Shown here: one piece after another, positions 49,232-58,675 of the stretch
Layout: the number at the start of each line of letters is the position of its first letter
How positions within the stretch are numbered: the stretch's first letter is position 1
From: Pseudomonadota bacterium
GTDB taxonomy: Bacteria > Myxococcota_A > Polyangia > Polyangiales > Polyangiaceae
DNA: 64,000 nt
NCBI GenBank assembly: GCA_023431345.1
Contig: JAEYWK010000054.1
Location: 5,699-69,698 of the forward strand
Direction: 5' to 3'
Notes under the pieces: generated by a model
The model's database searches: none
What the model was told of the DNA's origin: nothing
The model's input: the letters and a program-made list of their open reading frames with translations, nothing else
Made by a program: the position numbers and the translations under genes

Positions 49232-50702
49232 CGCCGAGCGTGCGACAGAGCGCGTGCAGCCGCTGGAGGTCTGCGTCGCTCGCGGTTCCGCTGCGGGCCT
49301 TGGCTTGCAGCTGGTTCTTCACCTGCGAAAGCTTGCTCCGATCGGGCACGCCTTGCTCGGTGGCTGGCGCGGGTATCTCGGCCGCGCCCGGATCATCGAA
49401 CGGATTTTTGCGCACCAAGGTGGCCGGCGCCTTGGGCGCCGCAGCGGGATCGCCGTCGCCGGCGGGGCGCGCGCTGGCGCCGCCGGTGTTCTTGAGCAGG
49501 CGGGGCGCGCTGGGGAGCTGGCTGACGTCGACCGTCTCCCCGCCCATCGCGGCCAAGTCGCTGGCGGCGCGGCGCCGCCGGCTCGAGTCGACCTCGGGCG
49601 CGCGCGCGACCTGGTCGAGCAGCTCGCGCTTCTCGCTCAAGTCCTCGACCTGACCGGCCCGGGTCAGCAGCTGATCGGCCCAGGTGGACTGAATCGCCCG
49701 AAACTCGGGGGTGTCGCGCAGGTTGCTGTCGACGGGGATCTGGTTGGCCTTGGCACGCGCGGCGCTGGCGTCCCCCTGGTCGAGCAAAGACTTGGCGTCG
49801 GCTAGCAGCTTCGCGCTGCCGTCCTTCTGCTCGCTCTTGGGCGCGCTCAGGCTCACGTCGGCTGGCTCGTCACCTCGCGACACCGCCACGACCACCAGCG
49901 TGGCGAGCAGCGCGGCCGCCCCCACCGCGATCAACACTTTGGCGCCCGTGCCCATGCCGCGCGCTTCACCCGATGACGACTCGAAGCCGCCGAGCGAGGA
50001 GATTTGCTGGCTCTCCTCCGCGCCGGGCACGTAGACGTCACCGGCGGGAATGAACTTGAACACCACGTCGCCCAGCTCGACCATGTCGCGCGCGTCGAGC
50101 AAGCCGCGCGGCAGCTCGACGCCGTTGACGCGGATCCCGTTGGCGCTCTCCCGGTCGACCAGCTCGTAGCGACCGTTACCGAGCACGTGCACCTCCGCGT
50201 GCACGCGGCTCACGGACGGATGGTTGACTGAGATGTCACACTCTTCACCGCGCCCGATCACGTGGCGCTGCCCGGTGTTGATCGCGTATTCCGCGCCGGG
50301 CGTGGGGCCGACGAGCATCACCAGGCGGTCGGGCTGACCTAGCAAAGATTGCGCGCGCGGCGCGGCGGGCACGGTCGCCTTGCTGTCGAACGCAGCTTGG
50401 GCTTGCTCGACCGCCTCGTCGACCAGCTCGAGCCGGTAGTCGCCCAGCTGCACGAGATCACCGTGGACGAGCTCCTGGCGCTGGCTGACCCGCGCGCCGT
50501 TGACGTAGCAGCCGTTGTAGCTGCCCGCATCGAACACGACCCAGCGCTCGGCCTCGCGCGCGAGCCGGGCGTGGCGGCGCGAGATGTTGCGCTCGGTGAG
50601 CCTGACGGTGTTGTCCTCTCCCCGACCGATCGAATACTCGTCTCGAGCGAGGGGGACGACCGTTCGGTTCGCCTGGTCATCCTCGATGGTGAGCTTCCAC
50701 AT
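49212..50702 (-). CDS. FHA-domain membrane protein
   Basis: A 496-residue protein. Two FHA domains occupy about 22-95 (YSIGRGEDNTVRLTERNISRRHARL) and about 145-220 (HVIGRGEECDISVNHPSVSRVHAEV), each with the GR, SxxH and N residues that read phosphothreonine. One transmembrane helix lies near residue 260 (VLIAVGAAALLATLVVVAV). The outside part is helical and TPR-like (LLADAKSLLDQGDASAARAKA), with a Pro/Ala tail. The two kinases in this window are obvious candidate partners, but the link is inference. The SGNH gene follows on the same strand. Confidence 0.9.
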   Translation of the reverse strand: MWKLTIEDDQANRTVVPLARDEYSIGRGEDNTVRLTERNISRRHARLAREAERWVVFDAGSYNGCYVNGARVSQRQELVHGDLVQLGDYRLELVDEAVEQAQAAFDSKATVPAAPRAQSLLGQPDRLVMLVGPTPGAEYAINTGQRHVIGRGEECDISVNHPSVSRVHAEVHVLGNGRYELVDRESANGIRVNGVELPRGLLDARDMVELGDVVFKFIPAGDVYVPGAEESQQISSLGGFESSSGEARGMGTGAKVLIAVGAAALLATLVVVAVSRGDEPADVSLSAPKSEQKDGSAKLLADAKSLLDQGDASAARAKANQIPVDSNLRDTPEFRAIQSTWADQLLTRAGQVEDLSEKRELLDQVARAPEVDSSRRRRAASDLAAMGGETVDVSQLPSAPRLLKNTGGASARPAGDGDPAAAPKAPATLVRKNPFDDPGAAEIPAPATEQGVPDRSKLSQVKNQLQAKARSGTASDADLQRLHALCRTLGDASCSN

Positions 50703-50792
50703 GCAGGACGGTCGCCTGTTACGTGCTCATTTGCGGCCTAGCCCGAGGGACCTCGGTGACGGAGCGACCGCAAGTGAACGGGCCCGATCCTG

Positions 50793-51935
50793 TCATGGGT
50801 TGGGGGCGACGGGCAACACCGGCCGCACTGCGGAAAACAGCGCGTCGTGCACCGCCGGACGCGCGGCTCGGATCCGCGGGTTGTCTCGGGTGGGGCAGAC
50901 GCGATTGGTGAGCAGCACCGTGGCTGCCCCGGCCGTCGGGTCGCACCAGAGGCTCGTGCCGGTGAAGCCGAGGTGACCGAAAGCCCCCGCGCTCGCGCGC
51001 GAGCCGGCCGATGAGGCGGCCTCCGATTTGCCGTCGAAGCCTGCGCGTAGCGTCCCTCCTGGACGAGGCGTGATCAGGCGCGCGACGGCGCCCGCGGGTA
51101 GCCACGCGCTCTGCCCCGCGAGCGCTTGCAGCAGGGCCGCACCGAGCCCCAGCACATCGTGCACGGTGCCGAACATGCCGGCGTGACCGGAGGCCGCGTG
51201 CCCGGCGAGCGCCCACGCGTTCTCGTCGTGCACGACGCCGCGCACCTGTCCGCCGCGCGCGCGCACCGTTTCGGTGGGGGCGACGCTGGCGTCGAAATCA
51301 CGCCGCCTGTACCTCAGCTGTCGCGCAGAGCCGAGCTCCAGCCCGAGCGGCTCCGACAGCTCGCTCTGGATCACGCTGTCGAGCGGGCGCTGCAAGACGG
51401 CTTCGATCGCGGCGCCCAGCAGCAAGTAGCCGAGGTCGCTGTAGAGCGGCGGGAAGCCCTGCGCCGGGGGCTCCCCCGAGCAGTCGGGGCGCCGGGCGCG
51501 AGCGGCGACCTCCAGCGCTCGCGCGCGCTGGAAAGGCAACGCGGCGAGCACGGGCGCGAACAGCGGGCGATGGCCGTCGAGCCCGGCGCGGTGTGCGAGG
51601 AACGACTCGAGCGGTACCGGCTCGGAGGGCGTTCGGCGCGCCTCCGGCAGCACGTCGCCGAGCGGCGTTTCGAGCCCGAGCAGCCCCCGGGTGACCAGCC
51701 GCATCAGGGTGCAGGCGACGATCGGCTTACTCACCGAGGCGAGGTCGAACAGGGTGCTGGTCGCCGCGCTGCGCTCCGCCTGCGAGCTCGTGCCGGGGAG
51801 CTGGCCGGTCGCTCCCACCGCCCCGTCGCCGCGTACGCTTATGTAGCCGGCCGCGGCGGCGGGGGCTACCTGCGCCTCGATCACGTGGCGCTCGAGGATT
51901 CGCGCTATTTCTGCGTTTTCCGGGTAATGAGCCAT
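50793..51935 (-). CDS. Serine hydrolase of the beta-lactamase/esterase fold
   Basis: A 380-residue protein from the ATG at 51935. The SxxK nucleophile is in FDLASVSKPIVA (Ser67, Lys70), and the second motif is YSDLGY in place of YxN. GAFGHLGFTGTSLWCDP near the C-terminus supplies the HxG-type third motif. No signal peptide is visible, so a cytoplasmic esterase or peptidase is more likely than a secreted class C beta-lactamase. Family members cleave D-amino peptides, beta-lactams or esters. The upstream frame that extends past the ATG is open but has no similarity. Confidence 0.9.
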   Translation of the reverse strand: MAHYPENAEIARILERHVIEAQVAPAAAAGYISVRGDGAVGATGQLPGTSSQAERSAATSTLFDLASVSKPIVACTLMRLVTRGLLGLETPLGDVLPEARRTPSEPVPLESFLAHRAGLDGHRPLFAPVLAALPFQRARALEVAARARRPDCSGEPPAQGFPPLYSDLGYLLLGAAIEAVLQRPLDSVIQSELSEPLGLELGSARQLRYRRRDFDASVAPTETVRARGGQVRGVVHDENAWALAGHAASGHAGMFGTVHDVLGLGAALLQALAGQSAWLPAGAVARLITPRPGGTLRAGFDGKSEAASSAGSRASAGAFGHLGFTGTSLWCDPTAGAATVLLTNRVCPTRDNPRIRAARPAVHDALFSAVRPVLPVAPNP

Positions 51936-51997
51936 GCGGGGAGCGCCGTCTTTGCCGCGAGCGCGGCGCGCGTCGCGCCTCGAACGTCGGTCGATTT

Positions 51998-52027
51998 TTG
52001 ACCGCGGTCGAAGCAGGCCGTTATTCT
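51998..52027 (+). promoter_or_regulatory. Sigma70-type promoter upstream of pilC
   Basis: A -35-like TTGACC (51998-52003) and a -10-like TATTCT (52022-52027) are separated by 18 bp. The -10 ends 28 bp before the pilC ATG. The match to the consensus is good in a region that is otherwise very GC-rich. Activity is inferred only. Confidence 0.5.
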
Positions 52028-52055
52028 TACGTGGCAGGCCTAGGCAAACAACTTC

Positions 52056-53270
52056 ATGGCTGAGTTTACATGGGAAGCCCGCGCACGCTCGGGAGAGGTG
52101 CGCAAGGGCGTGATGGAGGCGGACAGCGAAGACGCCGTCACCAACAAGCTCCGTCAGCAACAGCTGAGCCCGGTCAAGGTCAAGAAGAAGAGCTCCCTGC
52201 TGAGCCTGCAGCTCGGCGGCTCGGTCCCCACCAAGGACCTCGTCACCTTCACGCGCCTGTTCGCCACGATGATCGACGCTGGCCTGCCGCTGATCCAGTG
52301 CCTCGACATCCTGAGCAACCAGCAGACCAACAAGTTCTTCGCGGGCGTGCTGAAGGACATCAAGAGCTCGGTCGAGCAGGGCGCCACCTTCTCCGAGTCG
52401 CTGAAGCGGCACCCGCGCGTGTTCGACGAGCTGTTCACCAACTTGGTCCACGCCGGCGAGGTCGGCGGCATCTTGGACAGCATCATGGGGCGCCTGTCGA
52501 TTTACCTCGAGAAGCGCCAGAAGCTGATCCGCCAGGTGCGCGGCGCCATGGTCTATCCGTCCGTCGTGATCGTGATCGCGATCGGTGTGATGGCGGTCCT
52601 GCTCACGTTCGTGATCCCGGCGTTCGAGAACATGTTCGCCGAGTTCGGCGGTGGCAGGGAGGCGCTGCCGGCCCTGACGCGCGCGCTCATCGCTATCTCC
52701 AACGGCTTCGTCAGCTACCTGCCGTTCACCATCGTCGCCGTGATCGCGCTCGTCGCCACCGTGATTTACGTGAACCGGCAGCCACGCGGGAAGCGCTTCT
52801 TTCACAAGACGTTCCTGCGTTTGCCGGTCATGGGGCAGGTGCTCAGGAAGATCGCGGTGGCGCGCTTCACGCGCACGCTCGGCACGCTGCTGCAATCCGG
52901 TGTCCCCATCCTCGACGCGCTCGAAATCTGCGCTCGAACCTCGGGTAACGTGGTCATCGAGAGCGGCATCATGATGGTGCGGCAGTCGATCAGCGAAGGT
53001 AAGAACATGGCCGAGCCGCTGGCTGCCACCGGCGTCTTCCCGGACATGGTCGTGCAGATGATCGCGGTCGGCGAGCAGACGGGCGCGCTCGATCAGATGC
53101 TCAACAAGATCGCCGACTTCTACGAGGAAGAAACCGACGTCGCGGTGGCCGCGCTGACCTCGGCGCTCGAGCCGATCTTGATGGTCGGCGTGGGCGGTAT
53201 GGTCGGCGTGGTGCTGATCGCGATGTACCTGCCGATCTTCTCGCTGGCCGGCAACATCAAGGCCGACTGA
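52056..53270 (+). CDS. pilC: Type IV pilus inner-membrane platform protein PilC
   Basis: A 404-residue T2SSF/PilC-type protein. Two homologous domains cover about 70-195 and 270-395, each with FTRLFATMIDAGLPLIQCLDI-like helices. The hydrophobic segments are VVIVIAIGVMAVLLTFVIP, LPFTIVAVIALVATVIYV and ILMVGVGGMVGVVLIAMYLP. The cytoplasmic N-terminal part starts MAEFTWEARARSGEVRKGVM, normal for PilC. It assembles the platform that receives PilB and PilT. pilS follows after 18 bp. pilA, pilB and pilT are outside the window. Confidence 0.96.
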   Translation: MAEFTWEARARSGEVRKGVMEADSEDAVTNKLRQQQLSPVKVKKKSSLLSLQLGGSVPTKDLVTFTRLFATMIDAGLPLIQCLDILSNQQTNKFFAGVLKDIKSSVEQGATFSESLKRHPRVFDELFTNLVHAGEVGGILDSIMGRLSIYLEKRQKLIRQVRGAMVYPSVVIVIAIGVMAVLLTFVIPAFENMFAEFGGGREALPALTRALIAISNGFVSYLPFTIVAVIALVATVIYVNRQPRGKRFFHKTFLRLPVMGQVLRKIAVARFTRTLGTLLQSGVPILDALEICARTSGNVVIESGIMMVRQSISEGKNMAEPLAATGVFPDMVVQMIAVGEQTGALDQMLNKIADFYEEETDVAVAALTSALEPILMVGVGGMVGVVLIAMYLPIFSLAGNIKAD

Positions 53271-53288
53271 GCCACGGCGGCGAGCGTC

Positions 53289-54587
53289 GTGGTCAAGCTC
53301 GGCATCCCGGAAATCGTCGGCGCCTCCGCGCTGCCGCGGCGCCTAGCGTGGCTCACCGGCGCGCGGCTGCTGTTCATGAGCGTCGCGCTGGCGCTGGTAG
53401 GGTCGCTCTACCTCGGCGGTCAGTACGAGGCGCGCTTCTATTCGCTGCGCGTAGGGCTCGTCACGTTCAGCGGCGGCTTCTTGCTCACGGCGCTGTACGC
53501 GGCCTTGCTGCGTCGCGGGCGCCAGCTCGACCTCGTCGCCGACGCGCAGCTCGTGCTCGATCAGGTGACCTGGACCGCCATCGTGTACTTGACGGGCGGC
53601 GCGTCCAGCGGCGCGACCTCGTTCTACGGCTTGAGCTGCTTGGTCGGCGCGGCGCTCACGGGCCTGCGCGGGGCCAGCGTCGCCGCCGTGTCGGGGGGCA
53701 TCTGCTACGGCGCGCTGGTGACGGCGCTGGCGCGCAGCTGGCTGCTTCCGCCGCCGGATCAACCCCCGAAGCTGTACCTGCCGTCGTCGGAGGAGCTGTC
53801 GTTCTACGTCACCGTCAACCTGCTCGTGCTGGTGGTGGTGATGCTGCTGGCGGGCACGCTCGCGGAGCGCCTGCGCTGGACGGGGGGCGAGCTAGTGGCG
53901 GCCAACGAGCGCGCCGATCAGGCGGAGCGCATGGCCGCCCTCGGGCGCTTGGCAGCGGGCCTCGCCCACGAGATCCGTAACCCGCTCGGCTCGATCGCCG
54001 GCTCGGTACAGCTGCTGCGTTCGGGCCAAAGGCTCGACGACGAAGAGCGACAGCTCTGCGACATCATCCAGCGCGAAGCCAACCGGCTGAACGACTTGGT
54101 CACCGACATGGTCGACTTGTCAAAGCCGCGCAAGCCGGTGCTGGCGCGGGTCGACGTCGCGACGGTCGCGCGGGAGGTCGTGGCGCTCGCGTCGAAGTCA
54201 GGGCGCGCCGCGTCCGATGTGGGCGTGGTGTTCGCGCACGACGGGGAGCCGGCTCACGTCATCGCCGACAGCGCGCAGCTGCGGCAGCTGACTTGGAACT
54301 TGGTTCGCAACGCGGTGCAGGCGAGCGCCGCGGGTGACGTGGTCACCGTCGAGGTCCGCCGCGGTGACGACGGCGTCTCGGTAGCGGTGATCGATCATGG
54401 CGTGGGCATCGACGAAGCGCAGATGCCCCGCCTGTTCGACGCGTTCTTCACGACGCGGAGCCAGGGCTCGGGGGTGGGCTTGGCGGTGGTCAAGCGCATC
54501 TCGGACGAGCACGGGTTCTTGATCCACGTGAAGAGCGAAGCGGGCCGGGGCGCTACCTTCCGAGTGGCCATGCCCCCCGCTCCGTAA
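53289..54587 (+). CDS. pilS: PilS-type sensor histidine kinase
   Basis: A 432-residue membrane kinase. Six hydrophobic segments lie in the first 190 residues (LLFMSVALALVGSLYL, LVTFSGGFLLTALYAALL, FYVTVNLLVLVVVMLLAGTL and others). The phosphoacceptor His is in RLAAGLAHEIRNPLGSIAGSV, and the ATPase has NLVRNAVQAS, DHGVGI and GSGVGLAVVKRI. In pilus systems PilS signals to PilR to control pilA. The gene order pilC-pilS fits that role, but pilR is not next, so its partner is elsewhere. GTG start. Confidence 0.9.
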   Translation: MVKLGIPEIVGASALPRRLAWLTGARLLFMSVALALVGSLYLGGQYEARFYSLRVGLVTFSGGFLLTALYAALLRRGRQLDLVADAQLVLDQVTWTAIVYLTGGASSGATSFYGLSCLVGAALTGLRGASVAAVSGGICYGALVTALARSWLLPPPDQPPKLYLPSSEELSFYVTVNLLVLVVVMLLAGTLAERLRWTGGELVAANERADQAERMAALGRLAAGLAHEIRNPLGSIAGSVQLLRSGQRLDDEERQLCDIIQREANRLNDLVTDMVDLSKPRKPVLARVDVATVAREVVALASKSGRAASDVGVVFAHDGEPAHVIADSAQLRQLTWNLVRNAVQASAAGDVVTVEVRRGDDGVSVAVIDHGVGIDEAQMPRLFDAFFTTRSQGSGVGLAVVKRISDEHGFLIHVKSEAGRGATFRVAMPPAP

Positions 54588-54867
54588 AGGCCCAGCGAGA
54601 AGCGCTCAGCGAGGCGAGCGGGATTACAGGCAGGGGAGAAGGGCGGAAGGGGAGTGTGAACGGGCGGCTTCGGTTTGGCGGCATGGGCGTCACACGGGCG
54701 AGGTTTCCCGGAGCTCGCCAGGCGCGGCGGGGCCAGCTGGTGTACTGGTTAACTATTTGTAATCTATCAAAAATAAAGATTCTTTCGGTCGGGCGACGAG
54801 GCGGAGAAAGTTTCGGCCCGGGGCTTGCGTATAACCCTGAGCGAACCCAAACCTGTCGAGGAACAAC
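54588..54867. other. Intergenic region with AT-rich patch
   Basis: Nothing coding is seen between pilS and the MlaC-like gene. Positions about 54740-54790 are unusually AT-rich for this genome (TTAACTATTTGTAATC, ATCAAAAATAAAG). The patch is the likely promoter of the downstream gene, although no exact -35/-10 pair can be fixed. Earlier bases (54625-54660) carry a purine-rich run of the kind seen in other intergenic spaces of this window. Confidence 0.5.
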
Positions 54868-55467
54868 GTGATCACCCGCCGCCACCTCCTGAACCTGTCG
54901 CTTGCCTCCGCGGTCCTCGCCGCCTCGCCCCTGGCCTGGGCCGGCGCGTCCGCAGAAGACTTCGTCAAAGCCAAGCAGGCGGAGCTCACCAAGCTCGTGA
55001 AGCAGGGCAAAGAGGCCGAGGTCGACAAGGTGTTCGACCAGCTGCTCGACTACCGCGTGCTCGCCGAGGCCGCGCTCGGTGAGCACTGGGCCGGTCGCAC
55101 TGACGCCGAGCGCGAGGAGTTTACCGGCCTGCTGGCGAGGTTGGTGCGCGCCAGCTACCGAAAGAGCTTGAAGCAGACGCTGGGTTACGACGTGGCCTAC
55201 AAGGGCGTCGAGAAGGGCGTCCAGGGGGAGGTGGTTCGCACCATCGCCACCAGCACCAAAGACGCCCGGCAGGAGCCGCTGAGCATCGACTACGTCGTGC
55301 GCAGCGTGGGCGGCGGCCAGCGCATCGTCGACGTGGTGACCGAGGGCTCCAGCATGGTGAGGAACTACCGCACCAGCTTCAACCGCATCATCAAGAAGAG
55401 CGGCTTCGCCGAGCTATTGAAGAAGATGCGGAAGAAGGCCGACTCGGGCTCGACCTCCCCCGATTGA
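54868..55467 (+). CDS. MlaC/Ttg2D-type lipid-binding periplasmic protein
   Basis: A 199-residue protein. The signal is HLLNLSLASAVLAASPLAWAG. The mature part matches the MlaC pattern: FDQLLDYRVLAEAALGEHWAGRT, EREEFTGLLARLVRASYRKSL, YVVRSVGGGQRIVDVVTEGSSMVRNYRTSFNRII. MlaC carries phospholipids between the outer membrane and the MlaFEDB complex. None of mlaF, E, D, B or A is adjacent, so this may be an orphan carrier serving a complex elsewhere. GTG start. Confidence 0.88.
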   Translation: MITRRHLLNLSLASAVLAASPLAWAGASAEDFVKAKQAELTKLVKQGKEAEVDKVFDQLLDYRVLAEAALGEHWAGRTDAEREEFTGLLARLVRASYRKSLKQTLGYDVAYKGVEKGVQGEVVRTIATSTKDARQEPLSIDYVVRSVGGGQRIVDVVTEGSSMVRNYRTSFNRIIKKSGFAELLKKMRKKADSGSTSPD

Positions 55468-55548
55468 GGGGTAAGGAAGCCGCGCGCGGCGGCAATTGCG
55501 CGGAAATTGTTCAAGGAGCCCCGGGGGCTGTTACGATTTCCGCCCGAA

Positions 55549-57414
55549 GTGGGCTCGCCCGTCCGTCCCTCCACCGTTCCTCCGCGCCGGGGCGCGAGCG
55601 CCGAGCCGCTCGTCGGTCCGCCCGAGGATCCTCGGGTGCCGCTGCGCCTGACGGTGACGCGCGGCGCGCTCGGGATGGAGCTGTACGAGCCAATCGAGAT
55701 TGGCCCGCTGAGCGTGGAGCGGCTCTCGCTCACCTTCGCGGGCCTGCGCTTTCCGGTCGACCTCTCGGGCGGCGTCCCTCGCTTTCGCAGCCGGCGCGGT
55801 GACCTGCAAGAGCTGGTCTTGAAGCTCCGGCTGGGAGACTTGGCGCGCTTCGCCAGCCAGCGGGTGCTCGAGCCGTTCGGACCGCTCGTGAAGCCGCTCT
55901 CGATGTGGAGCATCGCCGGCGGCATCGGGGTGGGGCTGGTAGCGGAGCAAGCCGCGCTGGCGTTCGACCTGTTGTGGGCCGCCGATCGCGGCTCGGCGCG
56001 CTTCGTGGTCGCGCGCGCGCGTGGCGTTGGGCTCGAGGGGCCGGCGCTGGGCGTCGCGCTTCGCGCCTGCGACGCCGTGCTCGCCGGGATCGGCAAGCGC
56101 GAAGGCCGGGTGCTGAGGGTCGACGACGTGGGCGCGCGCATCGGCCGTGCGCTGCTCCCCGCGGTCGGGGCGCGCGTCCCGACCTCGGCGGCCGTGAGCT
56201 TCGGTGAGCTGGCGCAGGAGCTCGACGAGCTGGTGGTGGCGCTCGACGCCACGTTCCCGCCCGCCGCCGTCAGCGACGAGAGCGCGCGAGCGCTCGCTCT
56301 GTCGCGCCTCACGCGCGCCGCCGACGACGCGCTCTGCGAGTCGAGGCTCGATGAAGCCCGCGAACAGCTGCTGGAAGCGCTGGAGCAGGCGCCGCGCCAT
56401 CCCGAGATCGTGCGCGCGATTTGCGAGCTCGACGCGGCCGTCCCCGGGCGCGCCGAGGCCGCCTTGGGGCTACTGGTCGAGTCGCTGCCGGCGGCGGCGG
56501 CGGGCGGGGTGGGAGCGGAGCTGCTCTTGGCGAGCGGTGATCGCGCGTCTGCGCTCGCGGCGCTGGAGCAGGCGGCTGGCGATGAAGCTTACCCGCCCCT
56601 GGGCGCCCTGCTGCTGGCGCGCGCGGCCAGCGTCGCTGAGCGCTCTCAGGCGCTGCGTTACCTCGACCGCGCCGTCGCGGCCGCCCCGACGCTCGCGAAG
56701 CCACACCGCTCGAGGCTGATCGCGCGTCTCGAGCGCGGAGACGTGCAGGGCGCGCTGTCGGACGCCGAGCACCTCGAGGCGATGGCGAACGGCAGCGCAG
56801 AGCGGCACGCCGTGTGTTTGCTCGCCGCGCGCAGCTTGCTCGCGGCCGGCTACGTCAAGGAGGCGGGACGCGCTTTCGAGCGCGCGCTGCGCTACGCTCC
56901 CGACGACGCGGTCGCGACGGTTGGCCTCGGCCGCGCCCTGCTCGAAGCCGGGCTCACGGCTCGCGCCATCGCGCTGTTCGAGCGCGCCATCACGCTGTCC
57001 GAAAAGCGCGGCGCGCCCGACGCGCAGGCGCTCCTGCAGCTAGCGCGGCTCATGGCATCGCACCTGCAGGATTTGCCGCAGGCCATCGCGCGGGCGCGCC
57101 AGGTGCCGGCCGAAGCGCGCGAAGCGGAGGAGGCGCGCTACTTGGAAGGCCTGTATCGGAGCCGCATCGGCGACCGCGTGGGCGCTTCGCAGGCCTACGC
57201 GCGCCTGCGCGAGGTGATCGAGCTCTCGGGCTCTACGGGGAAAGAGACGGTCGCGAGGCTGCGCGAAGCCGCGCGCTTCGAGCTCGCCGAGCGCCGCGAC
57301 GCGAACCTGGCGGAGCGACACCTGGCGCTGGCGCTGCGGCTTCAGCCGCAAGACGCGCAGCTGGCCGCCGAGTACCGGCTCGCCGCCGAAGCCGTCGACG
57401 CTCAGCGCCGTTAG
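55549..57414 (+). CDS. TPR-repeat protein of unknown function
   Basis: About 621 residues if the GTG at 55549 is used. A longer frame starts at a TTG (55507), but TTGTTC and TTACGAT upstream look more like a promoter. An N-terminal region of about 180 residues (GPLSVERLSLTFAGLRFPVD) resembles a beta-rich AsmA/lipid-transfer-like fold. The rest (about 260-620) is alpha-helical TPR: ARSLLAAGYVKEAGRAFERA, YAPDDAVATVGLGRALLEAG and similar. Such proteins act as scaffolds for complexes. No signal peptide is visible. Function not known. Confidence 0.75.
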   Translation: MGSPVRPSTVPPRRGASAEPLVGPPEDPRVPLRLTVTRGALGMELYEPIEIGPLSVERLSLTFAGLRFPVDLSGGVPRFRSRRGDLQELVLKLRLGDLARFASQRVLEPFGPLVKPLSMWSIAGGIGVGLVAEQAALAFDLLWAADRGSARFVVARARGVGLEGPALGVALRACDAVLAGIGKREGRVLRVDDVGARIGRALLPAVGARVPTSAAVSFGELAQELDELVVALDATFPPAAVSDESARALALSRLTRAADDALCESRLDEAREQLLEALEQAPRHPEIVRAICELDAAVPGRAEAALGLLVESLPAAAAGGVGAELLLASGDRASALAALEQAAGDEAYPPLGALLLARAASVAERSQALRYLDRAVAAAPTLAKPHRSRLIARLERGDVQGALSDAEHLEAMANGSAERHAVCLLAARSLLAAGYVKEAGRAFERALRYAPDDAVATVGLGRALLEAGLTARAIALFERAITLSEKRGAPDAQALLQLARLMASHLQDLPQAIARARQVPAEAREAEEARYLEGLYRSRIGDRVGASQAYARLREVIELSGSTGKETVARLREAARFELAERRDANLAERHLALALRLQPQDAQLAAEYRLAAEAVDAQRR

Positions 57415-57435
57415 CGCCGCCCGGACGCGACCCCT

Positions 57436-58620
57436 TCAAGCGGCGAGGCGCGCGTGAAGGCCGCGCTCGGCCACGGACAGCGCGGCTAGCGGCAGGAGGG
57501 CGGTGACGCGCAGCGGCGTCGCGACGACCAGCTCCGGCTCGATGGCGAGCTCGCCCAGCAGCGCCGCGAGCTCGTGCGCTTCCGCGCCGACGCCCACCCC
57601 CACGTGACTCAGGGTGCCGACGTCGCGCTGGATGGTGACGCCCGGCACCTGCTGCGCGAGCTGCTGCAGGGCAGCCTCGGCGCTCGGCGCCCCGGACAGC
57701 GGCAAACACACCAAGAGGTTTCCGCCGTGGAGCACGCAGTCGCGCAGCGGGAGCTCGAGCTCTGTCAGCGCACCCAGCAGCGCCTTCGCCGAGCTCGCGG
57801 GGGCGCGTAGCAGCGCCACGTTTGCGTCCACGACGACGGCGCGCGCGGCGGCGCTCGCCTCCGCCGAGATGCGCGTCTCCCGACCGGCACCGTGAGCGCT
57901 GAAATCCGCGGTCTTTCTGGCGAGGATCGCGATGTTTTGCTGCTTTGCCCACTCCACGGCGCGAGCGCACAGCACCTTCGCCCCGCTCTCGGCCATCTCC
58001 TGCATGGTCGCGAAATCGAGCTCGGGGAGGTGCCGAGCTTCGCTCACGCGGCGCGGGTCGGCAGAGTAAACGCCGTCGACGTCGCTGTAGATCTCGCAGC
58101 GCTCGGCGGAGAGCGCGGCCGCCAGCGCCACCGCCGTCGTGTCGGAGCCGCCCCGCCCGAGAGTCGTGATCTCGCGGCGATAGCTCATGCCTTGGTAGCC
58201 GGCCACGATCACGATCTTGCCGTGATACAGCTCGTCCTCGATGCGATGGGGGCGGACCTCGATGATGCGCGCGTCGAAATGCCGATCGTTCGTGATGATA
58301 CCCGACTGCGAGCCCGTGAGGCTCACCGCAGCTTCTCCCCGGGCTTGAACGGCTATCGACAGCAACGCCATGCTCGTGCGCTCGCCGACGGAGAGCAGCA
58401 TGTCGAGCTCTCGCCGCGCGGGCGCGCAGCCAGGGCCGCCGGTCTGCGCGGCGCGCTGCGCGAGGCCGAGCAGCTCGTCGGTGGCCTTGCCCATCGCGCT
58501 CACCACCACCACCACCGCGTGGCCGGCGCGCTTGGTCGCCACCACCCAGTCGGCGACGCGCGAGAGCTTTTCCAGATCGGCGACGGAGGAGCCGCCGTAT
58601 TTTTGAACGACTATCGCCAC
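57436..58620 (-). CDS. lysC: Aspartate kinase
   Basis: A 394-residue monofunctional aspartokinase that makes aspartyl phosphate, the first step toward lysine, threonine, methionine and diaminopimelate. The ATP site starts VVQKYGGSSVADLEKLSRVA, with VVVVSAMGKATDEL and TLGRGGSDTTAVALAAAL. The ACT domains follow at the C-terminal end (about 260-390) and likely give feedback control. Length is normal. It stands alone, without asd or dap genes. An acidic protein is encoded upstream on the same strand after 55 bp. Confidence 0.96.
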   Translation of the reverse strand: MAIVVQKYGGSSVADLEKLSRVADWVVATKRAGHAVVVVVSAMGKATDELLGLAQRAAQTGGPGCAPARRELDMLLSVGERTSMALLSIAVQARGEAAVSLTGSQSGIITNDRHFDARIIEVRPHRIEDELYHGKIVIVAGYQGMSYRREITTLGRGGSDTTAVALAAALSAERCEIYSDVDGVYSADPRRVSEARHLPELDFATMQEMAESGAKVLCARAVEWAKQQNIAILARKTADFSAHGAGRETRISAEASAAARAVVVDANVALLRAPASSAKALLGALTELELPLRDCVLHGGNLLVCLPLSGAPSAEAALQQLAQQVPGVTIQRDVGTLSHVGVGVGAEAHELAALLGELAIEPELVVATPLRVTALLPLAALSVAERGLHARLAA

Positions 58621-58675
58621 GATTTACCCGTACCAGCCGCGGGTTTCGACGGCCAAGTTCACGCCGCCCGGCCGC

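Noticed and set aside
50793..52895. A 700-residue frame that includes the beta-lactamase-fold gene
   Set aside because: The upstream part lies opposite pilC and has no similarity; the true start is the ATG at 51935.
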